A stretch of DNA of 11,693 nucleotides, from NCBI RefSeq assembly GCF_905371695.1, contig NZ_CAJPMA010000053.1, positions 1 through 11,693 of the forward strand, written 5' to 3'. Each line of letters starts with the position of its first letter. Position 1 is the stretch's first letter. This stretch comes from an uncultured Campylobacter sp. (GTDB taxonomy: Bacteria; Campylobacterota; Campylobacteria; Campylobacterales; Campylobacteraceae). A model generated the notes under the pieces. It saw only the letters and a list, made by a program, of their open reading frames with translations. It ran no database searches and was not told where the DNA came from. This document shows positions 1-7,742 of the stretch, in pieces. A program made the translations under genes and the position numbers.

Positions 1-110
1 GTTGCCGCCAACGGCGCGCCGAGCGCAAATTTAAGCAAAATATCGCGGCTAGGGCGAAAAATCCGCTTTACAAATAAAGCGACCGAGCAGATGCCGAGAC
101 GAAGCAGATT

Positions 111-150
111 AAAAAAACGACGCGCGAACCGCTAAATTTTACGGGTTCGC
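111..150 (-). terminator. Possible rho-independent terminator after thiH
   Basis: A 7-bp inverted repeat, gcgaacc at 124-130 and ggttcgc at 144-150, has a 13-nt loop. Read on the minus strand the stem is followed, after 6 nt, by a run of seven T (plus-strand A at 111-117). The location about 80 nt downstream of the thiH stop fits the end of the minus-strand operon. The spacing between stem and T-run is longer than ideal, so efficiency is uncertain. Confidence 0.45.
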
Positions 151-203
151 CCAAATCAGCAAAGCCGCGCCGCAGCCGAAATTTTTAAAACCGACCCGAA
201 AAC

Positions 204-228
204 CGGCGCAAAAAATAAAACGGCGCCG
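204..228 (-). terminator. GC-rich hairpin directly after thiH stop
   Basis: A 6-bp all-GC stem, cggcgc at 204-209 with gcgccg at 223-228, encloses a 13-nt A/T-rich loop. It begins 2 nt past the thiH stop codon (230-232). On the minus strand it is followed only by GTTTTC, and the long T stretch is in the loop, not after the stem, so it may instead protect the 3' end of the transcript or have no role. Confidence 0.28.
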
Positions 229-229
229 A

Positions 230-1435
230 TTAAAGAAAAATATACTCGCTCATCAACGCTTCAAGTCCGCTTTCTTTTAGCATCTGCGCCACCTCCGCTA
301 CGCCCCTGTCGTCGTCGATCTCAAACTGCTCGTCGCCCTTTTTCTCTCCCGAGTGCGCACCGATGCCGACGTTTACGCCCGCGCTTATCTTGTTTGCGGC
401 GATTTTGACGGCGTTATCGCGAAAACGCGCGCTTTCTCGCGTCGAGATCGTAATGTTGGCGCTAGGCATAAAAATGCGGTAGGCGCAAAGCACCTGCAAA
501 AGCTCGCGCTCGCCGACGTCTTTTGGGTTTATGCGGGCGTTATTTATAATCGGGCGCAGGCGCGGGACGGAAAAGGCGATCTCTGCGTGCGGATATTTAC
601 GCTGAATAAGCGCCGCATGCATGGCCGTCGCGTATGCGTCCAGGCGAAAATCATCAAGCCCTAAAAGCGCCGCGAACCCGACGCCGCGCATCCCGCCTAT
701 TAGCGCGCGCTCCTGCGCCGCAAAGCGGTACGGAAAGACGCGCTTATTGCCCGCAAGGTGCAACCGCTCGTATTTTGCGGGGTTGTAAGTCTCTTGAAAT
801 ACCGTAACGTAATCGACCCCGCTTGCGCGAAGCAGGGCGTAATCAGGCGAATTTAGCGGGTAAATCTCGACGCCTACGACCTTAAAATACCGCCGCGCGA
901 TCCTGCACGCCTCCGCGATATACTCCACGCTAGACGCGCTCTCGCTCTCTCCCGTAAGTATTAGAATTTCTTGCAAGCCGCTTTTCGCGATCTGCCTCAT
1001 TTCGGCTTCTATCTCATCTTCACTAAGGCGCGCTCTGGCGATCTTGTTTTGCGAGTTAAATCCACAATAAATGCATAAATTATCGCAGTGGTTTGCGATA
1101 TAAAGCGGCGTGAAAATCGTAACGTTATTGCCGAATTGAGCTCGCGTCTTGCGCTGAGCCAGCCGTGCGATAGGCTCGATAAAATCGCTTGCGGCGGGAC
1201 TTAAAAGCGCTTTTAGATTTTCAGGAGAGCAAATTTTAGCGTCAAGCGCCGCTTCTACGTCTTTTGCGGCGTAAATTTCGGGCTCGTAGCCCTCGCGCGC
1301 TTTTAAAACCGCCCGCATGATCTCTTCGCCGACGTCTTGCATATGCGGCAGTAGCGCCATGTGATCTATTTTAGCCTTAAATTTTAGCGCTCCGTTCGTC
1401 ACGGTAGTAGCGGTATTAGCGTCCGCGCTTTTCAT
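230..1435 (-). CDS. thiH: 2-iminoacetate synthase ThiH (radical SAM)
   Basis: ThiH cleaves tyrosine with S-adenosylmethionine and a [4Fe-4S] cluster to give dehydroglycine (2-iminoacetate) and p-cresol; dehydroglycine is the C-N donor for the thiamine thiazole made by ThiG. It is a cytosolic, oxygen-sensitive enzyme. The 401-residue protein carries the CX3CX2C cluster motif as HCDNLCIYCGF (C117, C121, C124), preceded by the typical ThiH stretch ALLSPAAS near 77-83 and FTPLYIAN near 108-115; LTGES lies at 160-164 and FQETYNPAKYERLHL at 213-227. The ATG overlaps the thiG stop as ATGA, which implies coupled translation. The cluster lies about 30 residues further in than in E. coli ThiH as I recall it; about 25 N-terminal residues look extra and Ala/Thr-rich, and M26 is an alternative start, though without a clear ribosome binding site. 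Confidence 0.96.
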   Translation of the reverse strand: MKSADANTATTVTNGALKFKAKIDHMALLPHMQDVGEEIMRAVLKAREGYEPEIYAAKDVEAALDAKICSPENLKALLSPAASDFIEPIARLAQRKTRAQFGNNVTIFTPLYIANHCDNLCIYCGFNSQNKIARARLSEDEIEAEMRQIAKSGLQEILILTGESESASSVEYIAEACRIARRYFKVVGVEIYPLNSPDYALLRASGVDYVTVFQETYNPAKYERLHLAGNKRVFPYRFAAQERALIGGMRGVGFAALLGLDDFRLDAYATAMHAALIQRKYPHAEIAFSVPRLRPIINNARINPKDVGERELLQVLCAYRIFMPSANITISTRESARFRDNAVKIAANKISAGVNVGIGAHSGEKKGDEQFEIDDDRGVAEVAQMLKESGLEALMSEYIFL

Positions 1436-2196
1436 TCTAAAAATCCCGTTAGCGGCGAGCTAGCATCCGCGATCTCCCGCACGCGTCCGAGCCCCGCTAA
1501 AAAGCCCTCTCGCCCCGCGCGCACCGCCTCGCCGAACGCCCGCGCCATCGCCTTTACGTCGCGCGCCGTAGCAATCGCCGTATTCGACATCACCGCCGCC
1601 GCGCCCATCTCCATAGCCTCGCACGCTTGCGACGGACGCCCGATACCCGCATCCACGATTACGGGCGCGTCAAGCTCGTTTATCATGATTTCGATCGCGC
1701 CTTTAAAAACCAAGCCTTGATTTGAGCCGATCGGCGCGCCAAGAGGCATAGCGCAAACAGCGCCCGCGTCTATCATAGCTCGCGCCGCCGCAAGCTCGGG
1801 GTAGATATAAGGCATGACGATAAATCCCTCGCGCGCTAAAATTTCGGTAGCTTTTAACGTCTGGGCGTTATCGGGAAATAGATACTTGCTGTCCGTAATA
1901 ATCTCGATTTTAATAAAATCTCCGCAACCAAGCTCGCGCGACAACCTAGCGATCCGCACCGCCTCGCCCGCGTTTCGCGCGCCGCTGGTGTTGGGTAGTA
2001 GCGCGACGCTTTTAGGTATAAACTCCAAAATATTTCGCTCGCGGCTTTCGTTTACGCGCCTAAGCGCTAGCGTTATCATCTGCGCGCCGGCTTCCTTGAT
2101 TGCGGCGTCGATTAGCTCGTGCGAATATTTGCCAGATCCCAGAATAAAGCGGCTAGAAAACTCTCTGCCGCCTAAATTTAACGTATCGTTTTGCAT
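1432..2196 (-). CDS. thiG: Thiazole synthase ThiG
   Basis: ThiG condenses 1-deoxy-D-xylulose 5-phosphate, dehydroglycine and sulfur from ThiS thiocarboxylate into the thiazole phosphate of thiamine. The 254-residue length is normal. The Schiff-base lysine is K96 in the segment DFIKIEII (93-100). Other family landmarks are LGSGKY (19-24), ALRRVN (44-49), LPNTSGA (67-73), PLGAPIGSNQG (151-161, phosphate-binding loop) and VDAGIGRPSQA (181-191). The start is supported by TAAGGA about 6 nt upstream (plus-strand complement near 2203-2208). It is followed by thiH with a 4-nt overlap; its partner thiS lies two genes upstream. Unlike every other junction in the run, it is separated from the upstream gene thiF by 200 nt, so it might have its own promoter, although none is convincing. 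Confidence 0.97.
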   Translation of the reverse strand: MQNDTLNLGGREFSSRFILGSGKYSHELIDAAIKEAGAQMITLALRRVNESRERNILEFIPKSVALLPNTSGARNAGEAVRIARLSRELGCGDFIKIEIITDSKYLFPDNAQTLKATEILAREGFIVMPYIYPELAAARAMIDAGAVCAMPLGAPIGSNQGLVFKGAIEIMINELDAPVIVDAGIGRPSQACEAMEMGAAAVMSNTAIATARDVKAMARAFGEAVRAGREGFLAGLGRVREIADASSPLTGFLE

Positions 2197-2396
2197 TTTA
2201 CGTCCTTAAAATTTGCGCTAGGATAGCAAAATAGGGGTTAATTTATCGTAAAATTTCGGGAGTAAAATTCGGATTTGATTTTAAGCCTTAGCGCTTTAAA
2301 TTTTGCGCTTTTGCCGAAATAAGCGCGTTTTTATTATTTCCGCGGACGTAAAATTTTAGCAAGGAGGGCAAAGGCAAAACCTCGCGAAAGAACGCG
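2197..2396. other. 200-nt thiF-thiG intergenic gap
   Basis: No gene is supported here. On the minus strand one frame is open for some 36 codons after the thiF stop but lacks a start with a ribosome binding site. A weak extended -10-like TGCTATCCT (minus strand, near 2220-2228) lies about 24 nt before the thiG start, without a recognisable -35 box. A plus-strand inverted repeat followed by T residues is annotated separately. I found no THI-box (TPP riboswitch) signature. The gap stands out because all other genes in this run abut or overlap. Confidence 0.5.
2305..2338 (+). terminator. Terminator-like hairpin facing opposite to the operon
   Basis: GCGCTT at 2305-2310 pairs with AAGCGC at 2321-2326 around a 10-nt loop, followed on the plus strand by G, TTTTT and further T/A. 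This is the form of a small rho-independent terminator, but no plus-strand gene ends here. On the minus strand the same stem is followed by AAAATTT and would not terminate the thi transcript. It could end an antisense transcript or be chance. Confidence 0.25.
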
Positions 2397-3251
2397 CTAC
2401 CTCGACTCTAATCCTAGCAAAAGGCGTATTACTAAATTAGCCTGGTGGTTCGCGCAGATCGCCACTCTGGGCGCCATTAATCCCTGTCCGATTTTAGCGG
2501 CGTTTACCAGATCTCCGCAAAGATGGACGTTTTTGGCGAATTTAATCGTGCGGATTAGATTTGAGTCGTAATACCCCGCCATCCCCGACGCGCCTATTAT
2601 CTGCTTATCCGCTAGGCTCGCTCCCGCTTCGTTTACCATCATCGCCTTGCCGACCGCGTTATCAAACGCCTCACAAACAATAGAGCAGGGCGCGAAAATT
2701 TCGGCGACGTTTGCGGCGTCTAAAAATACGTCGCGCGTAACGACCTCTACGAACGGATTTACGTCGGCGATAAGCTCTTTCATGGCGTCCGTTTTTTTCA
2801 TTCCGATGTGGCGGACGTAGTATTGCTGGCGATTTAGGTTGCTAGGCTCGACCACGTCGAAGTCGGCGAGTACTAGCTTCGCTACGCCCGCGCGCGCTAG
2901 GCTTAGCGCGATATTAGATCCTAGTCCGCCTAATCCCGCCACGCCTACGCAAGCTTTTTGTAGCGCCGCATTTAGCTCGGGAGAGTTGCGAGAGGCGATC
3001 ATTGAGCGTAAAATTTCGCGGTCCGGCATCGCTCCGCGCTTAATAAAAACGACGTTTGCGCCGTTATTTAGCGGCGCGTTTTCCTTCGTCGCAAAGCCGT
3101 CTAGGATAAAAATGTCGGGCTCGCTAACGTTAAAATTTCGCAAAAATTCGCAAATTTCGTTTCGCGGATCGCCGAAAATTTCGGCTTTTAACCCGTCCGT
3201 ATCATGAGCCTTTACGCTAAAATTTTTGCCGTTTATAGTAATTTCTCTCAT
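2397..3251 (-). CDS. thiF: ThiS adenylyltransferase ThiF with N-terminal ThiS-like domain
   Basis: ThiF activates the C-terminal glycine of the sulfur carrier ThiS with ATP so that sulfur can be loaded. The 284-residue protein has two parts. Residues 1 to about 75 resemble a degenerate ubiquitin/ThiS-like fold (EITINGKNFSVK start, ANVVFIKRG end) with no terminal GlyGly. From about 98 comes the E1-like Rossmann domain: GLGGLGSN at 106-113, acidic D130/D132, NLNRQQY at 138-144, and D197 in the C193-A-F-D segment. The paired CXXC zinc ligands of E. coli-type ThiF are absent, which fits the short ThiF family 2. AAGGAAAG sits just before the ATG, and thiS ends 13 nt upstream. The two-part architecture is known for this family; the role of the N-terminal domain is not clear from sequence. 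Confidence 0.92.
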   Translation of the reverse strand: MREITINGKNFSVKAHDTDGLKAEIFGDPRNEICEFLRNFNVSEPDIFILDGFATKENAPLNNGANVVFIKRGAMPDREILRSMIASRNSPELNAALQKACVGVAGLGGLGSNIALSLARAGVAKLVLADFDVVEPSNLNRQQYYVRHIGMKKTDAMKELIADVNPFVEVVTRDVFLDAANVAEIFAPCSIVCEAFDNAVGKAMMVNEAGASLADKQIIGASGMAGYYDSNLIRTIKFAKNVHLCGDLVNAAKIGQGLMAPRVAICANHQANLVIRLLLGLESR

Positions 3252-3264
3252 ATCTTTCCTTGAC

Positions 3265-3468
3265 TCACCCGCCGCCTACGAATCGCACGACCTCATAGCT
3301 CTTGCCCTCGCTCATCTTAGCCTGCGTCCACAGCGCGCGGGGTAAAATTTCGCGGTCGCGCTCGATGGCTATAAATTTTAGCTCAAAACCTTGCGCGCGT
3401 AAAAATTCTTCCACGCTCGCATCGGTATTGATCCGCATACGTTCGCCGTTTAGGTGAAATTCTATCAT
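3265..3468 (-). CDS. thiS: Sulfur carrier protein ThiS
   Basis: ThiS is the small beta-grasp sulfur carrier for thiazole synthesis; its C-terminal glycine is adenylated by ThiF, converted to thiocarboxylate and delivers sulfur to ThiG. The protein has 67 residues, the usual size, starts MIEFHLNGE and ends RFVGGG, keeping the essential terminal GlyGly with one further Gly before it. The ATG overlaps the stop of the upstream aminotransferase gene as ATGA, so translation of thiS is probably coupled to a gene outside the thiamine pathway. thiF follows after 13 nt. Confidence 0.95.
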   Translation of the reverse strand: MIEFHLNGERMRINTDASVEEFLRAQGFELKFIAIERDREILPRALWTQAKMSEGKSYEVVRFVGGG

Positions 3469-4634
3469 TTGTAGTTTTTGACGAACTCGGAAATTCTAGC
3501 GATCGCTTTTTTAATGCTGTCCATATCCGTCGCGAAGCTAATCCTAAAATACCCGTCCATACCGAATCCGACGCCGGGCACCGTCGCTACTTTACCCTCT
3601 TCGAGTAAGCGCGAGCAAAATTTCATGCTATCTTTTTCGACCGCCGAGCAGTTAATGAATAAGTAAAACGCGCCGTCCGGGCTTTTTACACTAAGCCCTG
3701 GAATTTGATTAACGAGCCCTACGGCTACGTCGCGGCGAGCTTCGTATTCGCGGCGCATCGCTTCGATATCCGCGTCCGTTTCGCCCAGTAGCGACGGGAT
3801 TGCGCCCGCTTGCACGATGGAGCTGATATTGCTCGTACTTTGGCTTTGCAGCTTTTTCATCGCGGCGTTTAGCTCGTTCATCGGGCTTGCGGTATAACCG
3901 AATCTCCATCCGGGAATCGCGCCGCATTTGCTAAGCCCGTTAATAGTGACCGTACGGTTAAACAGATCCTCGCTCACGCTAGCAACCGATACGAACGGTA
4001 TACCGTAGGTTAATTTTTCATAAATTTCATCGCTCGTAATTATAATATCCGTGCCTTTTAGCACTTCGCCGATCGCGGCTATTTCGTCCTTAGAGTATAC
4101 CGCTCCCGTCGGGTTCGTCGGGTGGTTTAGACTTAAAATTTTAGTACGCGGAGTGATCGCGGCTTTTAATTGCTCGGGCGTAATCTTAAAGCCCGTAGCC
4201 TCGCAGGTTTCTATAAATACGGGCTTGCCGCCGCAAAATTTTACGATTTCGGGATAGCTGACCCAATAAGGCGCAGGGATAATAACCTCGTCGCCCTCGT
4301 CGATTAGCGCGCCGAACACGTTAAATAGCGAGTGCTTCGCGCCGACGTTGGTTATTATTTGGTTAGTTTCGTATCTTAATCCGTTATCGCGGGCTAGTTT
4401 GGTTTGAATCGCTTTTACGGTCTCGGGCGCCCCCGGTATCGGAGTGTATTTTCCGCAGCCCTTATCAAGCGCCGTCTTAACCGCGTTTTTAATAATTACG
4501 GGCGTATCGAAATCCGGCTCGCCCGCAGATAGGCTTACTACGTCGATGCCGGCTGCTTTCATATCTTTTGCTTTCGAGCTGATCGCGATAGTTAGGCTCT
4601 CGCTTAGCGCGCTCATCCTTTTTGCTAATTTCAT
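3465..4634 (-). CDS. aspC: Aspartate aminotransferase, class I (AspB-like)
   Basis: This PLP enzyme transfers the amino group between glutamate and oxaloacetate to give aspartate and 2-oxoglutarate, and may accept other amino acids. The 389-residue length is standard for the bacterial class I subgroup (I-gamma). Visible landmarks are LSAGEPDFDTP (35-45), KYTP..G (62-68), PAPYWVSYPE (120-129), HPTNPTGAVY (171-180, N174), SDEIYE (201-206, D202 and Y205 for PLP), the Schiff-base lysine K236 in NGLSKCGAIPGWRFGY, and the carboxylate-binding arginine R364 in YFRISFA. AAGGAG lies 7 nt before the ATG. speA ends 12 nt upstream and thiS overlaps the 3' end by 4 nt. In Campylobacter the gene is often called aspB; exact substrate range cannot be read from sequence. 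Confidence 0.93.
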   Translation of the reverse strand: MKLAKRMSALSESLTIAISSKAKDMKAAGIDVVSLSAGEPDFDTPVIIKNAVKTALDKGCGKYTPIPGAPETVKAIQTKLARDNGLRYETNQIITNVGAKHSLFNVFGALIDEGDEVIIPAPYWVSYPEIVKFCGGKPVFIETCEATGFKITPEQLKAAITPRTKILSLNHPTNPTGAVYSKDEIAAIGEVLKGTDIIITSDEIYEKLTYGIPFVSVASVSEDLFNRTVTINGLSKCGAIPGWRFGYTASPMNELNAAMKKLQSQSTSNISSIVQAGAIPSLLGETDADIEAMRREYEARRDVAVGLVNQIPGLSVKSPDGAFYLFINCSAVEKDSMKFCSRLLEEGKVATVPGVGFGMDGYFRISFATDMDSIKKAIARISEFVKNYK

Positions 4635-4646
4635 TTTTACTCCTTA

Positions 4647-6482
4647 TTAATTTATCGTCTTTAAATAGCTATTATCGTTTAAAAATAGATACAGCTCGCC
4701 TAAAATTTGCTTCTTTTGAGTCTCGTTAATTAACGGCGATTTTAAAAGCCTCTCGTTTAGCGTGTCTTGTATCTCGTAAATGTCGTAGTCTAGATCTTCC
4801 ATTATGTCGAGTATGCTTTGGCTTTCTATTAGATCTTTTACCGCGTATCCTTGCGGAGTTAGCTCGATCGTAGCCTCGGTAGGATGCGTGAAAAGATTAT
4901 GCTTCATGCCTAGCACCTCTTGATACGCGCCCACTAGGAAAAAACCTATAAAATACTCCTCTTTTTCTACGTCCACGTCGTGAAGCAGCAACGGATTAGT
5001 CTCGTCGTGATAGCTTATCTCGCCGTCGCTGTCGCAGGTAATATCCCAAATAGACGCCGGCAAAGTAGGGCGTTCGTCTAGCCTATCAAGCGGCATAATC
5101 GGAAAATTTTGCTTTAACCCCCAAAAATCTGGCAAACTTTGAAACATCGAAAAATTTAGCAAATACCGCTCCTGTACCTCTTTTTGTATCTTTTGCAAGT
5201 CCGCGGAGTTGCTTTTATTACCGAGCATTACGACCGCTTTTTTACCGATTAGGCGCAGCAGCACCTCGGCGTTCGAGCGGTCTTGCAGATCGACGTAGCC
5301 TAGATCAAACAGCGTCAGTACGCTCTCTAAATGATGAAGTCCATCGTGGAGGTATTCAAGCGCGTTACTAGGTTTAATGGAGTTATAAAGATCGACTAGT
5401 TCAGTGATTAACGGCGGGTTATTTTTCTTTAAATTTAACTTTTCTTCGGCGTATTCTTGGCTAAAAAGCTCCAAAACGGGCGCCACCAGCAGCGCGTGCG
5501 AAGCGGCTACGTAGCGACCGCTTTCTATAAAAATATCGGGCTGAATTTCGCCCTTTTGCTCGGCGATCGTTTTTAACATATAAACGACGTCGTTTGCGTA
5601 TTCATTTAGCGTATAGTTACGGCTTGAAGATTCTTTATACTGCGAGTATTCTATCGCGAGCCCGCCTCCTATATTTATCGCGGTTAGATTAGACGCTCCC
5701 ATTTTTCGCAGTTCCGCGTAGATATTTCCCGCCTCGATGAGAGCCTTTTTTAGCGGGTGGATTTCGGTGATTTGAGAGCCGATATGAAAGTGGATCATAT
5801 TAAAGCGGTCTAGCAAATTCGCCTTTTTTAGCATATTCATCGCTTCTATTAGCTCGGTAGAAGTTAGCCCGAATTTCGAGTGTATACCGCCGCTTTTAGC
5901 CCAAATTCCCGCTCCCGAGCTATGCAAGCGTATGCGAAGCCCGATATTAGGCTTTGGCTTAAAACGCTCTTTTGCGGTGGCGATTATGGCTTCTAGCTCG
6001 TTTAACCCTTCGATCGTTAGCGTGATATTGTGCCCCATTTCTGCGGCGATGAAGCCTATGTTGATTAGCTCGCGGTCTTTAAAGCCGTTCACGGTAATTG
6101 GCGCGCCGTCGTTGTTATACGCCATCGTTAGCAGCAGTTCGGCCTTGCTGCCGGCTTCTAGCCCGTAGTTATAGGGCTTTCCAAGACGCGTGAGATTTTT
6201 TACGAAGCCGGGATACTGATTGACTTTTAACGGGAAAACGGCGCTAAATTTCCCTTTGTAGTCGAATTCTTTCTTAGCCTTCGTAAAGCTTGCGTGAATT
6301 TGCTCGATTTGCTTTTGGATTAAATGCGGAAAACGCAGCAACATAGGACCTCTGTAACCTTGATCCCTGATCTCTTTTACGATATCGATGATGGCGGGCT
6401 TGCTCGCGCTATTTATGCAGACTTTACCGTTTTCGATTATAAAATTTGAATTACCCCAAATATTTAAACCAAAATCATTCAC
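4647..6482 (-). CDS. speA: Biosynthetic arginine decarboxylase SpeA
   Basis: SpeA decarboxylates arginine to agmatine, the first step of polyamine synthesis; in Campylobacter the route continues to putrescine and to spermidine by way of carboxyspermidine. The 611-residue protein is a fold-III (alanine racemase-like) PLP enzyme. The PLP lysine is K86 in AVFPLKVNQYPG, the HFHIGSQ strand is at 231-237, the phosphate-binding IGGGLAIEY at 271-279, ESGRY at 320-324, the catalytic cysteine C483 in TCDSDG, and GAYQE at 518-522. The start is a GTG that overlaps the end of hisS by 8 nt; it is supported by AAGGA at 6491-6495 (8-nt spacing) and by the conserved MNDFGLNIWGN beginning. The nearby ATG at 6476-6478 is in another frame. 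This gene is visibly less GC-rich than the thi genes. Confidence 0.97.
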   Translation of the reverse strand: MNDFGLNIWGNSNFIIENGKVCINSASKPAIIDIVKEIRDQGYRGPMLLRFPHLIQKQIEQIHASFTKAKKEFDYKGKFSAVFPLKVNQYPGFVKNLTRLGKPYNYGLEAGSKAELLLTMAYNNDGAPITVNGFKDRELINIGFIAAEMGHNITLTIEGLNELEAIIATAKERFKPKPNIGLRIRLHSSGAGIWAKSGGIHSKFGLTSTELIEAMNMLKKANLLDRFNMIHFHIGSQITEIHPLKKALIEAGNIYAELRKMGASNLTAINIGGGLAIEYSQYKESSSRNYTLNEYANDVVYMLKTIAEQKGEIQPDIFIESGRYVAASHALLVAPVLELFSQEYAEEKLNLKKNNPPLITELVDLYNSIKPSNALEYLHDGLHHLESVLTLFDLGYVDLQDRSNAEVLLRLIGKKAVVMLGNKSNSADLQKIQKEVQERYLLNFSMFQSLPDFWGLKQNFPIMPLDRLDERPTLPASIWDITCDSDGEISYHDETNPLLLHDVDVEKEEYFIGFFLVGAYQEVLGMKHNLFTHPTEATIELTPQGYAVKDLIESQSILDIMEDLDYDIYEIQDTLNERLLKSPLINETQKKQILGELYLFLNDNSYLKTIN

Positions 6483-7713
6483 TTTTTAATTCCTTTTCAA
6501 GTTCGCTTAAATTTAGCGTTTTTTCCGTTTTGTCGGCTAAATTTTTATACCAAATTTTCTCGGCTTTTCGCTCGTTCTCGCCCACGCAAAGGAAAATTTT
6601 AGCATTTTTAGCGTCGGCTGCTTTTAAATGCTTTTGTAAATTTTTAGCTTCATAGGAGATTTCGACCTTAAAATTTCGCCTTAAATTCGCGCCTAGGTTA
6701 TAAACGTAGTCTAAATTTTCGCTATCCATCGCGCAAAGATATAAGCCCGATCTTTGAACCGCACTCTCGCGCTCTTTTAAAATTTCCATTATCCGCTCGA
6801 CGCCCATCGCAAAGCCCACGCCGTAGCTAGCCTTGCCGCCTAGATACTCGACCAGCCTATCGTATCGTCCGCCGCCCGCGACCGCGCTTTGCGCGCCGAT
6901 CTCGCCCGAAACGAACTCAAACGCCGTTTTACAGTAATAATCAAGCCCGCGCACGAGCTTGGCGTCGATCTCGTATTTAAGCCCCGCCGCGTCCAAAATT
7001 TCGCGCAGTTTAGCAAAATCGCCGGCCGCTTCGTCGCTTAAATTTTCTATCATTAGCGGCGCCTCCGCGTAAATTCTCTGGCAATTTTCGTTTTTGCAAT
7101 CAAGCGTTCTAATCGGATTTAGCGACTTCCTACGGCGACAATCCTCGCAAATTTCATCCTCGCGCGCGTCTAGAAATTTTACTAGCTTCTCTCGGTAAAC
7201 CGCCATCGAGCTGGCGTCTCCCAGCGAGTTTATTTTTAGCGTAGCTTTTACCTCTAATCGGCGCAAAATTTCGTCTACCATTAATATTACGCTCGCATCC
7301 TCCCTTACGCTAGCTTCGCCGAAGCATTCGCAGCCGAACTGATGAAACTCGCGCAAACGTCCGCGCTGAGGGCGCTCGTAGCGAAACATCGAGCCGCTAT
7401 AAAACCATCTATGTACGCCGCCCGCGCGGTCTAGTTTCGCCTCGATAAACGCGCGCACGACGCCCGCGGTGCCTTCCGGACGCAGACACACGTCGTTGCC
7501 GCCTTTGTCTAAAAATTGATACATTTCTTTGCCGACGATATCGCTGCTTTCGCCTACGCTTCGCTTAAATAGCGCCGTTTCTTCAAGATGCGGGGTTAAA
7601 ATTTTGCGGTATCCGTAGTTTTGCGCGACGCTTTCGCATACTCTTATTACGCGTTCGTAAAGCTCGCTATTTTGGGGCAGCATATCCTTCATGCCGCGCA
7701 GCGCAGTTATCAT
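6475..7713 (-). CDS. hisS: Histidine--tRNA ligase HisS
   Basis: HisS charges tRNA-His with histidine. The 412-residue class II synthetase has motif 2 as MFRYERPQRGRLREFHQFG (109-127), the histidine-specific LVRGLDYY (253-260), GGGRYDRL (280-287) and motif 3 GVGFAMGVERI (298-308). The four cysteines C189, C192, C206 and C211 form the knob-like CXXC...CKNENC segment found in many bacterial HisRS insertion domains. The C-terminal anticodon-binding domain starts near 322. An AAGGAAG ribosome binding site precedes the ATG. tmk ends 29 nt upstream and speA starts inside the last codons, so the three genes look co-transcribed, an order I recall from C. jejuni. Confidence 0.97.
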   Translation of the reverse strand: MITALRGMKDMLPQNSELYERVIRVCESVAQNYGYRKILTPHLEETALFKRSVGESSDIVGKEMYQFLDKGGNDVCLRPEGTAGVVRAFIEAKLDRAGGVHRWFYSGSMFRYERPQRGRLREFHQFGCECFGEASVREDASVILMVDEILRRLEVKATLKINSLGDASSMAVYREKLVKFLDAREDEICEDCRRRKSLNPIRTLDCKNENCQRIYAEAPLMIENLSDEAAGDFAKLREILDAAGLKYEIDAKLVRGLDYYCKTAFEFVSGEIGAQSAVAGGGRYDRLVEYLGGKASYGVGFAMGVERIMEILKERESAVQRSGLYLCAMDSENLDYVYNLGANLRRNFKVEISYEAKNLQKHLKAADAKNAKIFLCVGENERKAEKIWYKNLADKTEKTLNLSELEKELKSE

Positions 7714-7742
7714 TTCGCTTCCTTTTCGCCTAAAATCGTTCG

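Larger units (their letters stand above)
1..229. other. Downstream flank of thiH, no supported gene
   Basis: This stretch lies between the window edge and the thiH stop codon. On the plus strand two frames stay open from base 1 (to a stop near 135 and to one near 77), and on the minus strand a frame of about 45 codons runs out of the window, but none has a start with a ribosome binding site or a recognisable sequence, so no gene is called. In a Campylobacter thi cluster thiE might be expected here, but I see no ThiE-like reading frame. The stretch contains two inverted repeats annotated separately as possible terminators for the minus-strand operon. Confidence 0.5.

Noticed and set aside
1..135. 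Plus-strand frame open from the window edge to a stop at about 135, possibly the end of a convergent gene
   Set aside because: The translation is rich in Arg/Lys and Ser and matches nothing I recognise; another frame is also open to about 77, so it cannot be told from chance.
353..664. Plus-strand reading frame of 103 codons opposite thiH
   Set aside because: It is a mirror frame of a clearly conserved radical SAM gene, with no ribosome binding site or recognisable product.
1814..2209. Plus-strand reading frame of 131 codons opposite thiG
   Set aside because: It lies wholly antisense to a highly conserved gene and its composition follows from the thiG codons.
2220..2248. Extended -10-like TGCTATCCT before thiG as a promoter
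   Set aside because: Only four of six -10 matches and no -35 box at 16-18 nt; too weak to call separately.
2341..2396. Strong AGGAGGG on the plus strand as a ribosome binding site
   Set aside because: No ATG, GTG or TTG follows at usable distance in an open frame.
3709..3927. Second minus-strand frame of 72 codons inside the aminotransferase gene
   Set aside because: Arg-rich shadow of the conserved aminotransferase frame, no start signal of its own.
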